NCBI GenBank assembly: GCA_009823395.1
Contig: CM020511.1
Span: 21,198,501 to 21,262,500, forward strand
Source of the DNA: Thamnaconus septentrionalis
Lineage: Eukaryota; Chordata; Actinopteri; Tetraodontiformes; Monacanthidae
DNA length: 64,000 nt
Reading direction: 5' to 3'
A program made the position numbers and the translations under genes. Shown here one piece after another: positions 26,646 to 40,741 of the stretch (the first letter of the stretch is position 1; every line of letters begins with the position of its first letter). The notes under the pieces were generated by a model. That model searched no databases and had not been told where the DNA came from. It saw only the letters and a program-made list of their open reading frames with translations.

Positions 26646-27825
26646 ATGGAGGCGGGAGTCTACCTCAACTCACCGGCTGCTGAGAGGAGCGGAGGACGAA
26701 AACCAACACCTGCCCTTCAGGTGAGTCTGACTTGAGAATGAAGTGAAAAACAGGCGGGAGTTTTTAAAATCAACTCCCACCGTTTTTGAAGGTTTTAACA
26801 AAGAAGGCTTGTCAACTTGTGTCAGTTTGAGAGAGTTTTCTGTGGCGTTCTTGATGTGTGCACTCTACTCTGCGTCCCCTTTATTGTCATGTTGTTGTTT
26901 GTTTCAATCCTGCTTTCTGAGCCGAACACAAACTTTAGGAACTTGAGAAATTTATTCATGACAAAGAAGGCTAACTTCCTCAAAATGACAGCGTGACTCA
27001 GTGAGCCACACCAGTAGGGAAGTACAGAGCAGTTTTGTGCCTGATGACACCAGATCTTATCAGTCACACTTTCCTCTGAACATTCGTCCATGTTTTGTGC
27101 CTTTGCAGCTCACGTACAAAAAATACATATTTTTTCAATGTGATGTTCAATGCAATGTATTTCCTGCCGTCTGGACAACAGGAGGGTCAAAGGTCATCAC
27201 CGTGGTTGCAGTCAGCTTCGGCCTCCTGTGCGTTCTACAGGCTGCTCTCAATGTCTCTCTCCGTCTCGGAGGTGGAGGTGAGTCTCACTCCTGCACACAA
27301 ACACCATGGCCGAGCTGTGACCCTGAAGGTGTCGCAGCTTCACCAGCAGCTCCAGTCCAGGGCCGCATCCCCACTTTGGAAGAATTCAGTCAGTTTTGCC
27401 CCCCTCCGTGTCCTACAGGTGAGACTCCCAGCAGTTCAGCAAACTGCAGCGGGCCGATGATGGACAAGGACGTCGGCGATCTGATCTTAGAGTTGAATCG
27501 GCTGTGGGAGGATGCGCTGGGGAGCGGGGCTGGAGTGGAGGAAGGCCAGCTGCAGCAGGAGAACATGCGACTGAGGCAGGAGAAATACCAGCTCCTGAGA
27601 CAGAAAATCCAACTGGCTCGAGACAACAACCAGCTAAGGCAGGAAAAAGTCAGATTTACTCGGCAGAAAAATGTAATTCACCTGAAGTCTCAAATTCTGG
27701 CTGACGAGAAGATCGAGCTGGAGGCCAGGAACAGCCACCTGACCCAGGAACTCAAGAAGTGCAGAGAAAGAACAATAGAAACTCTAACCATACCAACACC
27801 TTTCACTGATTATTATAATTATTAG
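26646..27825 (+). CDS. putative type II membrane protein with coiled-coil stalk
   Basis: Exon 1 is 26646-26720 (MEAGVYLNSPAAERSGGRKP and on). It joins in phase 0 to 27109-27825 after a good acceptor (gtgcctttgcag), giving 263 aa. A second, optional intron 27278-27418 (G|gtgagt ... tgtcctacag) is exactly 141 nt, so splicing it keeps the frame and gives 216 aa. A hydrophobic segment at ~53-76 (VITVVAVSFGLLCVLQAALN) with no signal peptide suggests a type II single-pass protein with a short cytoplasmic tail. The ectodomain ends in ~80 residues of Gln/Glu/Lys-rich heptads (LQQENMRLRQEKYQLLRQKI). Tail, membrane segment and stalk resemble fish CD209-like C-type lectin genes, but no lectin domain follows before the stop. 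It could be a stalk-only derivative or a truncated lectin gene. YLN is a possible GRB2-type SH2 motif. Confidence 0.6.
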
Positions 27826-29640
27826 TCTGCTAGTAGTAATAGTATTACTTTTGAACTTCGTATTGCTTTGAGGTGGTATCAGCACCCCCCGCTCTGGCCA
27901 GTTGTGTCCCCCCCACCTCTGAAATCATAATTCCGTCCTTGCATCATACCACCAACAATCTACAATGATTATTTAATTATTAAAGGCTGAAACGGAGTAA
28001 TATGATCGTTGATTGGGGCCAAACCTCTTTAATTGAGGGATCACAACAAGCAAAATCAAACAAAGAAACAGACAAATACGGTTCAGAGGCCTTGAATAAT
28101 TCATATTGTTGCTCAGATTCCACAAAATACACACACATCCCACTCAGCAGCAGCGTACGGCTTCTCAGCAACTGGGGTCTCACAATCCCTTCGCCCAGGA
28201 TCAACTCTCCAATAAAGCTTCTCTTTTTGCTGGTTTGTGACTCATTTGAGTGTTTGTTGTTTAAAAAAAAAACCACATACAAACTTACAAAAGTGATTGG
28301 TTCCATTCAGCAGCGACCAGGGAGTTTGAGTTTTGAGTCTTGGCTGTTGTTGCTGAATGTGCAAAACAGTCGTGTACATAATTTAACTACTTAACTGCCC
28401 GCGGCCTTCAACCAAAGAGGAACTTTTTAGCTGCAGGAGGCTGTAAACAGAGGGATAAAAATATGCTGTTTTCAGCAGAACTAGAGTGTGTTTTCTTTTT
28501 AATTCATTGTGTTATGTTCTGGGAATTCCGAAAAAAAGGAAGAAAAAAACAGGATCTGAGAATAGATAGAGTGGGAGACAGGATGGTATAAGTTGTTCCC
28601 CCATATCAGTTTTCATCGAATCCGCCGCAGATTATATTAGGAGTCAAGACAGTCTGTCACCGCTGCAGTAGGAACACACACTCGTAAAAAAATATAATTT
28701 GATAAAGACAGACTGTATATAATCTAGTTTAATGCCTCTCACAGAACACCGACGCTCCACATCTAGCGTGTATGTGTGTGTGTGTGTGTGAGTCAAAGCA
28801 ACAATAAATAGAATTGTGCCTGATTGAATCACCGGCTGGTGTCATTGTTCTCGACATTACTCAACCTGCACTGTGCTTTAACAAGAGGTTCAAGAGGTCG
28901 TCCCCCTTCAAGGTCAAAAGCTAATTTATTCCCCCGGGAACATGGCTTTGATATGGTTTGATCAGTTGTGTTCCGGCTGCTGAGATGTGTGTCAAACACT
29001 GCACATTCTGACACACATTCCCAGTACGAGGTGGCCGTGCTTCAGCACACACGCAAGTACTCACTCACTATTTATGTGGTTTCTGGATTTGGGTCAGGTC
29101 ATTGAAAATTTGACGAGTCATTGCGGCGGTGTTAGCCAAGTGCTACGCCTTCATTTATTCTTCACGCCAGTCAGACAGTATCAGACTTGATCAACTTTTA
29201 TAACTCCCGTCACTAATGTGTTTGATTCCTGTCGTGATAGGACGTCCCTGCTACATTAGACGTGGAACTTAGGGAGCATAAAATGTAGGATTTCTTTGCT
29301 ATAATAATGGTGCATGCATTGCAGTTTATGAGACATGCCATAATAATGAACAGGGGAAAAGGAATTAACACCAACAGAACATTTTTCTGTTAATATTAAA
29401 TTGTTGTTTTTTTTGGCAGAGGAAACTCGGGATAGTATTTTTTATTTCTAAAAGTCATCCATGTCTTATCCACAACCACAGTGGACTGCTGTCGTGTTGT
29501 CAACCATAAAGTATGCCATCATTCCGCTACAATCCGTGTCTGCGTCGTACTTGAGCCATTAAAACGCTTTATCTTCTCCCGACTCGCTAGGACTCTTTTG
29601 TCCACGTATCGGCCGCCGTAGCCTCTAGACACACCCACTA
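27826..29640. other. intergenic DNA before sh3bp5
   Basis: No gene recognised. It contains an ATTAAA near 27977 that could end the preceding gene, a fragment of the TGTGATGTCACA-type MITE family (~28415-28490), a possible solo LTR (~28508-28856) and a short TG tract (~28772-28790). Confidence 0.5.
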
Positions 29641-30016
29641 GGGGGGCGTGGCGGCGCTGCAGCTGCTCGGTGTTGAGTGCCATCAGCAGCGGCAGACGGA
29701 CAGACTGTGTCAGTGGGTCGAGCTCAGAGCAGGAGGACGCACCGACTGCAGCACCGACCGCTCCGGAGCACCGACGGCAAGCAGGCAGGCAGGCAGGCAG
29801 GCCGGCGGGCAGGCTGTTCCCGCCGCTGCTGCTGCTGCTGCTGGAGCCTCCTCCCCGGAGCTCACACTCCTCCCCGGCCACCGGAGGACCTGCAGACCCC
29901 GCTGTGGACTAGCAGTGACCGAGGCAGTCGGAGCGGAGCCCCCTGGCGGTCAGCAGCGGGAACGGCTGCCTCTTTGTTCGGCTGTGACATCCTTCCTTCC
30001 CCCGCCACCCGCCGGC

Positions 30017-31120
30017 ATGGAGCAGCTGGAGAGAGACCCCCGCTCGGAGGACGAGGAGGCCGAGTACGAGGAGGAGGAGGTGGACCCCCGGATCCAGGTG
30101 GGCTGCTCGGTGATGCGGCTAACTGGGCTAACTGTGCTAGCTGGGCTAGCTGGCTAGCGGCGGAGCTCCGAGCATCATGCTGCTGCCATTGTTTCCTCCC
30201 GGAGGGTCGTTGCGTTTCTGCTGAAGACGGTGAAGCAGAATCAGCTTCAGCCCCGTTTTATCGGTTTACACATGCCTGTTGGTCCCTGTCTGAACGATTT
30301 AAACAGAGGAAACAACATCACAGAGCTTCAGTTTAGCTTGTGAAAGAATGGAAAGTCCATCTTTCCTTCTTTTTTTCTTCTTATTTACATTTAAATTATC
30401 GCACAGTAATCACACATCACTATTTGGAATTTTGTTTCTTATAAGGATGAAATCGTCAGGTCTCCACTTTATTTTATTTTATTGAATTTTATTTATTCAT
30501 TTTAAATAATTCTGTAACAAAAAAAAACCCCAATAGATTTATTTTTCTGCACTGAGGGAAGTTGTCCGTGAATTGTCACAGCAGGCTGTGTGTGATGCTG
30601 ATTCTCAGAAACCGTGTTCCTCATTCTCTCTCACATGCACACACACCACCTGCTCCAGTTTCTATATTTGCGGCTACTTGTTCTGCGTCGACACAGGTGA
30701 AGTGCAGCTGCTGGTCAGGTGTTGGGACAGTTTCACTTCCAGTTGTCGCTCTTCTCTCTTGGTCCATCCTCTCCAACACGGCCTCCCACTCTGCTGCTGT
30801 CTGCAAACACTCGCTTTCAAGTGATTGTTCACTTCTACGGCTGAGCCGTGTGACACTCTCTAATCCAGCGGTGTTTCTGTGCTTTATTTTTTTTATGGTT
30901 GTGGGGGTAACATTTGGAACATCTACTGGGGGAAGTTGCAAAGGCGATAATTCAAATGAACTTCCGCACGTTTATTTGAAAACGAGGCTTCGTGTTTTGC
31001 ATGACGTTTCTATCATCACTCATCACTTCCCTGTTTCCTCCTGCAGGGCGAGTTGGAGAAACTCAACCAGTCCACCGACGACATCAACAGATGTGAGACC
31101 AAGTTGGAGGTCAGTCACTC

Positions 31121-31152
<32 letters not shown>

Positions 31153-31257
31153 GCAGTTGTGTTTGCAGATGCTGAAGAGAGACTCTGGAAACACTTTAGA
31201 TCAGATTGGCTCTGTTATGTTACATCAAGTATTTGAGAAGATGTTGTCGCACGACTC

Positions 31258-31304
<47 letters not shown>

Positions 31305-34300
31305 ACCAGGTCAAGACAGTTTTTCAGGCCGCAAATAATTAAAACTGGAACTTGCGTAACGGCCCCTCTTGAGTGTCCTCAGGCCCAGTAAAGTGTTATG
31401 ACCCACATTTTTGTCGGTCAGCAGTATGAGAGTGTGTGCGTTTTATGGAGGTAAAAGTCCACACTGACAATGACAATTTCAAGTCACGTCAAAAAAATGT
31501 GCTGTCATGGCTCTCAGCGAGGCGTCTTCTGTCCCTCTGCTGTGAGTTCAGTAGCTGGTGAAGATTGAGGATGGAGGCAGCGTGAGAGGACTGATGTTGT
31601 CCAGTTGTTGTCATGTTGAGGGTGTGAGGCGCTGGAGGTGACAGGCAGCAGCCACAGCAGGAGGACGGAGATGCTGCACTGCACTCAGAATCCTCAGAAA
31701 CACCGAGGGAGGTGAGGAGGAGGAGGAGGAGGAGGAGGAGGAGGAGGAGGAGGAGGGCAGCAGGGGGAGCAGGAGGAAGACGAGGAGGAGGAGGAGGGAC
31801 GTGGTTCTGTCTTCATGACCCACTTTACCTGCACTGTCGAGCCTTGTTTCCACACAGATGATGTTTCTGCTGTAACAGAATCAAAACCATTTGTGCGTCT
31901 TTACACACTGATGTTATTTTGAGTGCAGATGTGGACCTGAAGGCATCACCAGCGTAAGCCTGCTGATTTACAGCCTATGAAAGAATTATCACCCGGCCTC
32001 CTACCAAAGATCTGCTGCACTTTAACTGAGAGGTTTGGTTTCCCTGATAGCAGCGCTCCTTCTAAAGGGTTAATACATCTAACTTTGTCAAGTTTGGACC
32101 AAAGGTGAAGATGTAATCAGCAGGCAGGAACGTCGACCTCCTGCTCACACTCGTCGTCGCCTTATCTTCTGCAGCTGAACACTGGAGAGATTAGGCCTTG
32201 TGGAATTCAGAGGCTCCTGGGAGGAGAAGCAGCAGAGCTGCAGAGAGCTCAGTGTCCCTCAGGTTCCCCTCTGATGATTGGCCACCTCACCATGTGTCCC
32301 CTCCCTCCGCACTTCCTCTACTGCTGTCGTGTTTGTAGCTGCAGTAGGTGGTCCAACACTGTGACTACCCAGTACAGAGAACATAGACTAGACAGCTTCA
32401 GCCTGCAGCAACGCCCCGGGTCGCGCCCTTGGTGTGACCTTCAGTCAGGAGCATCAGTCATTTCCACTGATGGTTCGGTCGTGCTTCGTGACTCGGCAGA
32501 GAAGAAGGAGGAGAAGGAAGTTGCATTTTCTTGCCTGGAAAATATTCACTTGAGCAGCGTTGCATCAGAGAAGGCAACGTGTTTCCTGTGAGCCAGGGAG
32601 CCAATGAGCATCAAGCATTTTTATTTTTTCGACGCTGATAAGATCAAAGGAAATGGCAGCTGATTTAGATGATGTGGTTCAATCTTCTGGCAGCAAGAGG
32701 TGAAGTGCAGTGTTGTTTACTCATGTTGCTGACTGACAGATCTGGCTTCAGATCAGTCAGTCAGCAGAACATCTCCTGGCAGAGGGTCAAACATCAATCA
32801 GACCTCAGTTGACTTCTGGAAGAGGTTGACTGGGTTCTCTCTTCTTCTCCTCCACCTGCAGGACGCCAGGCAGAAGTTCCGCTCCGTCCTGGTGGAGGCC
32901 ACCGTCAAGCTGGACGAGCTGCTCAAGAAGATCGCAAAGGCTGTGGACGAGTCCAAACCCTACTGGGAGGCCCGGCGGCTGGCCAGACAGGTCAGTCAAC
33001 CAGTCAGTCAACCAGAGAGTCAGACAGATCAGTTAACCAGTCGTTAACAAGTCAGTGAGACAGTCAGTCAGTCAACCAGTCAGTCAGGGCCTGGTCTTTT
33101 CACAGCAGCAGTGTCAACTCATCAACTTGTTTGCTGCTGAAAATAGAAGTCATGTCAGAGGTCACCTCTGACGGTCTGATGATGAACGAGCTGCTTTCAT
33201 CCAGTCAGTAAGTGGCTGTTCATTAACTGTTGGTTGTTGTTGATGCGGCTGTTTCTCTGAAAAACCAAATCATGAGACGTAAACAGTGAAGACGGCCAGA
33301 GAGGAGAGTGGAGTCATCACCTCCATTCAGCTCATAATAATATTAAAATAAACTAATAGTGCTGGCAGCCAGTGGAGCCTTCACTCTGTCACAGTGCTGA
33401 TGAGGAACTTCACACTTCACTCTCAAATCTCACTTCCCTCGTCTGCTGAAGCTGCTGTTGCATTGACAGGATGATCGGTGGTTTCATCTCCAGCTGACGT
33501 CACAGCTGGAACCTTCAGCACTCTGTCCTCCAGCCTGGACCTCAGTGAGCATCAGTGTTGGTCACTGCACTCTGGATGGTTGATGGTAAAAGTAACGCGT
33601 CATCACTCTCCATGCATACGTGCCTGCAGTCCATGTTTGGAGAGCTGAGGAAGCAGCAGTGGCTCAGTTCCAGAGATGTGGTCAGCAGGCTTGGCTTCAG
33701 GTGATTGAAGATCAGTATGTGAAGGTTTCACTTCCTCAGGATCACTTCCCAGGGCCGCTTCTCAGCAGCTGCTCTGGTCTTTCGGGTCGCTGGTTCTCCC
33801 CCCACAGCAGGTCTTCTCTCCTGGCTGGAGGAGGAGCACTGAAGAGTCGCAAACCTTCTCCTGACTCTCTGAACCTGTGAAACAACCAGGCCCAGGTTCT
33901 GGATGAGATGAGACTAGTCAGCTGACTCAGAAACCACCTGGTCCATTGAATCATCTTCAGGCAGCTCCCCGACTGGCCACAAACTCCTCTCCACCCGCCC
34001 TGCCGCTACAGCAGCAGCAGCAGAAGAAGAGAGAGAGCGGAAAGTCCAGAGGTCAAGTCTCGACCTTCAGAGACGTCGGTGCCACAGTGGCTTCTGCTGG
34101 TTTCACTGGAGCTTCTACTGCTCACTGCAACACCACCTGCACCTCCGTCTCCCACTCCAGGTCCAGTCAGAGTCCAGCACCTCCTCCTTCTGCTGCTGGA
34201 GGCCAGGCTGGTGGTTGTCGTCATCGTCAGTGAGCGTGTTTGTCTTTGTGCTGCTGCTAAATTGGTCTCGGATGAAAGACACGCTGGGTGTTTTTCTTCC

Positions 34301-37300
34301 CGCTGGCTGACTGTTGTGTAATTGGGTCTTTGATTAGATTTTCTTCTTCCACTGTGAGTTGGAACTGTGGTTTCTTCTCAGTGTTCAGCCTGTTTGGAGG
34401 CTGATTCCCTCTGAAGGCCTCCCTCCGACTGACTGCGTTTGGTGATTCACTTCTCACTGTCCAAAGATCAAAGATGAAGGAACTGTCATCCTCAGGAGGC
34501 CAAGCTGAACCGGGTCAGCTGCCAGAACCTCTGAACTAGCAGCAGTAAGCTTTAGTATGCAGGTTCTGCTGGTTCTGTAGTTTCTGTAGGTGAGGAGCTG
34601 AGTGCAGGAAGTGGGTCGCTGCTGCTGCTGCTGCAGTGTTGTGCTGGATGTTGTGTTGCTGTATGTGAACTCAGAGCTCCTGGTGAAGTTGTTGTTGTGT
34701 GATTTTTGTGTGTGTGTGACTCTGGCTTCACATCCACTGACCCACTTCATTGTTGTTGTTGTTGGATCAAAGTTTCCAGGATGACAAAAAACAAGCAGTG
34801 ATGTTGTTCTGTCAGGCAGAGGGAGGGAGAGAGGGGGGGCGGAGTCTCTGATTGGTGGAAAGTGGCAGAAGGAAGCACGATGTTTCTTGGTCACAGCTTC
34901 TTCTGGATCTCAGGCTGTGAACATGGTTTCATCTCAGAAATGTGTCTCTGCTGCTGCTGCTGCTGCTGCTCCTCCTCCTCCCGCCGTCTCAGTTCTTCAC
35001 ACATCAGCCTCCCTCCTCTGAGGAGCCCAGCAGCTCTGAAAGTGTGATGGGCTGCGAGCAGAGTGATTAAAAAAGAAATAAGGAGAGTGGAGCAAGAAGA
35101 AGATGGAGGAGGAGGAAGAGGAGGAGGCAGGGAGGTGGTGGTGAGCAGGAGAGACTAGCTGGGATGATGATGATGATGATGAGAAACTAGTTGCATGAAT
35201 CCGGTCAGCATCTTCTGGTGCAGCTCTAGTGGTTGGACAGTTATTACTCCTCCTCCTCCTCCTCCTCCTCCTCCTATTCTGTCTCTTCATCTCCTCCCCC
35301 TGAGAATCATGTGACCCTGTGTGTGTGCATACATGTGTACATGTGATGCACGCTGGTTCTTCTCCTGGCCAACGTGACAGGATGAGGAAGTGGGAGACCT
35401 TGCAAGTTGTATTGTGTGCAGGACAACAAACACAGGGTTAACCTCGGGCTTCTTCAGCAGTAGAATTAAAGATCCAGAGAGAAGAAGCAGAGCTGCTGCT
35501 GCTCCTGCTGCTGCTGTTAGAGAGGAGGTGATTCTTTCTTCTCATCAGGTTGGGGGTAATTAGAGCTTTTCCTCTTTGCCGCCACCTAGAGGACACTCTG
35601 TAAACCTGCCCCTGGAGCCCCGGTGGCTCATGCATGACAGGGACACGTTGTCGTCATGGCTAACTGTCCGTCAACTGTAACTCCGCCCCTCCCCCCCCAG
35701 TCTCAACAAAGCCGGGGTTGTTCCTGCGGCGCCATCATGTGGCCCAGCGTGGAGAACAACATTACTGCAGGCACGACGCCACATGTGACCTCGGCCTCGG
35801 CAGAGAAACACACTGTTTTCACATGTTCAGCACTGAAGACCTGGATGCCTCTGATTCTAGTTAGAATTCTACAATAACATTTATGTATGTATGCATGTCT
35901 GTATACCTGAAAATAAGAGTGTGTACACTGTATGTGTGTGCGTGCGTGTGTGTGTGTGTGTGTATATCTTTGCATATATGCTCATATATGTGTATATATG
36001 CTTAAATATTTATACACACACACATACGTACATGCATACGTACATATATATTTGCAAAAAGCAGTGAATGGATTGATCAAGTGTCCACAGTGAAGTCTGA
36101 GATGTTGGTTTGATCCTCATAGAGAAGCTTTAGGTGGTTAAAAACAACAGCAACACCAGTGACTGACTGTGTGTGTTGTGTTGTGTTCAGGCCCAGCTGG
36201 AGGCCCAGGCGGCCACCCAGGACTTCCAGAGGGCCACGGAGGTCCTGAGGGCGGCCAAGGAGACCATCTCCCTGGCTGAGCAGAGGCTCCTGGAGGAGGA
36301 CCACAACCACTTCGACTCAGCCTGGCAGGAGATGCTCAACCATGCCACGCAGCGGGTCAGCATGCACGCACGCACGCACACACACACAGGGAGCTGACCC
36401 AGCTGAGCCCACTGCTGACCTCACTGCTGACCCCTGCAGGTGATGGAGGCCGAGCACGCCAAGACCAGGAGCGAGCTGGTGCACAAGGAGACGGCGGCCA
36501 AGTACACGGCCGCCATGGAGCGCATGAAGCAGCTGGAGAAGAAACACAAACGCACCATCAAAAAGTCCAAGTAAGAACATCACCACTTCCTGTCCAGACC
36601 CTGCACAGTCCAGGAGACCAGGCCTGAAGGTCCCTGCGTCCTCAGCACAAAGATCAACTCAATCAGAACAGTTCAAGGTTAAAGTTTAATGTATAGATAT
36701 TTAGTTAAATATTACATTTTGAATTTCCTCCTGGCTGGTCACAGCACGACTGGACCAATCGGAACCCTTCTATACGGTACTTCAGCCAGGGTTTAGCTGG
36801 AGGCTAGCTGCTAGCTGCTAGCTGGTGAAGTGCAGCTTCACATCCAGGAGTGAAACACTGTCACACTGTCACTCCTCACTCCTCAGCAGGAGATGCAGCT
36901 CTGCTGTGGGGCTGGGTTCCATTCAGAAGGTTTTGACCATCAGCTCCACTGCGATGCTTCTTTTTTTGATGCTGGAGGTTTTAAACGCCAATTTGAACAA
37001 CAACAAAACATTGTTGCCATGACAGCACGCTACTTTTATTTTTTTTCCATTTTACTGCCGATTGAATTCAGTTGTTTTCTCGTCTTCTGCTCTGCTACAA
37101 ATGTTCCACCTGCATGAAATGGAGCCGCTGTAGAATCCTTCAGCACCAGGCTGATTGCCACTACAATGTCAAATTGAAAAATGTTTTTGCCAATTGTCTT
37201 TTGTTCCCACTCCTGTGGTGTGACAACCAATCAGCAGTTGAATCAGCGATACCAGGTGATTTTTGATTGGCTGGCAGACACTGACATTGACTCTCTGGGA

Positions 37301-39235
37301 CGAGTTGGAATCCAGCAGGAAAACACAATTTCATTTTTTTTGCGGTGTTGGCTCGGAGCGTTTTCACTCGGTGCTGCAAGCGCTTTCCTCCAGTTTCTGT
37401 CGGCTGCTGCTTCTGCTGCTGCTCCTCAGCAGGATGTTCATCCTTTCTTCTGCCCCTCCATCTCTACCCCCACTGCGTTGCCATGGTGATGTGGCTGCTG
37501 CTGCTGCTGCTGCTGTTGTTCTGGGTCACTCTGACTCTTCCTCCTCCTCCTCCTCTGCAGGCCCTACTTCGAGATGAAGGCCAAGTTCTACCTGCAGCTG
37601 GAGGTACGTGGTCACCTCACGTCTTCCTTCCTGTCAGTCACTGCATGTTACACACACACACACACACAATAAAGTGATGTTTGACGGTTTCCTGTGAATC
37701 TCCAGAACCTGAAGAAGACGGTGGACGAGCGGCAGGTCCTGTTGACCCAGGCCAAGGTCCAGTACAAGACGGCCCTCAGGAACCTGGAGAAGATCTCTGA
37801 TGAGATCCACCAGCGCCGCCGCAGCTCGGTCTTTGGGCCGCGGGGCCGCGGAGTGGGCTCCGAGGCCGACGGCGTGTCGGAGGCCGACCACGACTCCAGC
37901 GCCAAGCTGGAGGAGGACGGCATCTCCAGTAAGACCAGACCTCCTCCTCCTCCTCCTCCTCCTCTGCCTCCACCCCCTTCTCCTTCATCTCTTCCTCCTT
38001 CACCTTCTCCACCTCCTCCATCTTTACCTCCTCCACCTTCACCTCCACCTTCATCTCCTCCTCCTCCACCTCCTCTTTACTCTCTTCCTTCACCTCCTAC
38101 TCTTCTTCTACTCTTCTTCTTATTCTGCTGCTGTCCTGATTGAAGTAGTTTTATCACACACACACACACACACACCCACACACACACACACTGAGAAAAA
38201 CGCGTGTCATTCAGGTTTTGCAAGTGTGTTCAAGTGCTGTGGTTTTAGTCTGGAAAAAGGAGTGATGTGACAGTTCACTCTCTTCCCTCTCTCTCTCCCT
38301 CCCTGTCCTCCTCTTCTTCCTCCTCCTCCTCCACCTACTCCACTTCCTCTTGCTCCTCACAGTGGCGTCGGATTGTTTCGAGGACGATGCCCCCGGTGGT
38401 GGTGGTGGGAACCTCCTGATGTCTGAGGAGGACTCGGAGTGTCACTCCCCCTGCAGCCGAGGTTCTTCTCCCAGCAGCCCCCAGGGGGAGCTGCTGTCAC
38501 CCTGCCCCTTCTCCAGCTCCTCAGCCTTCTCCTCCTCCGGCTCCTCCTCCTGCTCCTCCTGCTCCTCCTCCTCGCCACCTCCTCCATGTCGACCCCGCAG
38601 CCTGGACCTCCCCTCGACCGTCTCCCTCTCGGACCTGGGCCTCCTGTCGCCGGTGCTCGGCCCTCGCAGCGAGTGCAGCGGAGCGTCGTCGCCCGACTCT
38701 GACCTGGAGAGAGGTGAGAGGTCACGGGGTCACACCAGCCATCAGAATCTATGGATTTTTATATGTATGTATGTATGTATTTTTCAGTTCTTCCTCTGTT
38801 ATCTTGAGTTAGTTCTTCTCTGTGGTTCCTCTCAGAAGGAGGAACCACAGATCGATCCAAAGGACATGTCAAACACTTGCATGTCGTTGGTCACGTGACA
38901 GTTTTCATGGCTGTTCTTATTGTCATGTGTTGACTTGATGTTTGCTCGTCACTGATTGGCTGCTTTGGTTCAGTCTCACTAACCAATCACTGGCCTCCTC
39001 TATCTGTGCTGCAGGTGAGCGGGCAGAAGGCGCTGAAGGTCTAGACACCTCCTCCTCCACTAGCTCCTCCACCTCCTCCTCCTCCTCCTCCTCCTCCTCC
39101 AGTGCGAAGCAGAGCTTCAGTCTGGAAGCTCCGCTCAGCTTCCTCAACCTGCGGCGCCCGCGGCCCAACGCCAGGAGCTCGGCCGCCGTCTCCCAGCCGG
39201 CGGAGGCAGGCCAGGCGGTGGTCCTGGTGCAGTGA
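30017..39235 (+). CDS. sh3bp5: SH3-domain-binding protein 5 (Rab11 GEF), 9 exons
   Basis: Guanine-nucleotide exchange factor for Rab11, also known as the JNK-binding mitochondrial protein Sab. Exons: 30017-30097, 31047-31109, 32862-32990, 36191-36355, 36440-36570, 37561-37603, 37706-37928, 38363-38713, 39015-39235; frames join to 468 aa (human 455). An acidic N-terminus (EEEVDPRIQ) leads into the long helical exchange domain (~28-275) with GELEKLNQSTDDINRCETKL, FRSVLVEATVKLDEL, DFQRATEVLRAAKETISLAE and FDSAWQEMLNHATQRVMEAE. The C-terminus is low-complexity and Ser-rich, with SLDLPSTVSLSDLGLLSPVL and LGPRSECSGASSPDSD matching SH3BP5, and a TCC-encoded poly-Ser/Thr run (~39044-39100). The first in-frame ATG is the one used. 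SH3BP5 rather than SH3BP5L is chosen on the tail and on 3p25-type neighbours. Confidence 0.94.
32991..36190 (+). other. sh3bp5: sh3bp5 intron 3
   Basis: This 3.2 kb intron is the largest in the gene. It has GTCA-rich low-complexity sequence just after the donor, CTG/CAG triplet patches (~34617-34635, 34948-34970), a CTC tract (~35244-35275) and TG/TATA-rich DNA (~35930-36050). I see no coding exon; open frames in it are repeat-driven. Confidence 0.5.
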
Positions 39236-40409
<1,174 letters not shown>

Positions 40410-40415
40410 AATAAA
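40410..40415 (+). promoter_or_regulatory. sh3bp5: sh3bp5 poly(A) signal AATAAA
   Basis: The first canonical AATAAA on the sense strand after the sh3bp5 stop (about 1.17 kb), followed by GT-rich sequence (TTGTTCTCC). Confidence 0.6.
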
Positions 40416-40735
40416 CGAGTGTTCCCATGATCCTCGTTGTTCTCCATCTTTCAAAAGTTGTGGTGAGACTTTAGAATTTTTCTCCTCCACATGATCAAAA
40501 TTTTTCAATTTTAAATTTTTGTGACTTTGTGGTTGCTGAAAATCAGAAATTTTTATTGAAGAGTTAAGGTTAATAATGAACAATCTTAATGAGGGATTCT
40601 GTTGAAAACAAAGTCAAACTTATTTTGTTTTCCTATCCACAAGCTACTGTTTATTTATTTAAACAGTAACTGCAATTAGATACAGTCGTCAAACAAATGA
40701 GAAACAAATGATTACATTTATAAAATGTGAATCCG

Positions 40736-40741
40736 TTTATT
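40736..40741 (-). promoter_or_regulatory. capn7: capn7 poly(A) signal (AATAAA, - strand)
   Basis: TTTATT on the + strand, about 500 bp after the capn7 stop. The convergent sh3bp5 and capn7 signals are then only ~320 bp apart. A second TTTATT near 40648 is an alternative. Confidence 0.5.

Noticed and set aside
29648..30016. In-frame N-terminal extension of sh3bp5
   Set aside because: The frame is open upstream but contains no ATG before 30017 (the candidate start at 29648 is GTG). The Ala/Gly/Arg-rich sequence is typical of a GC-rich 5' UTR.
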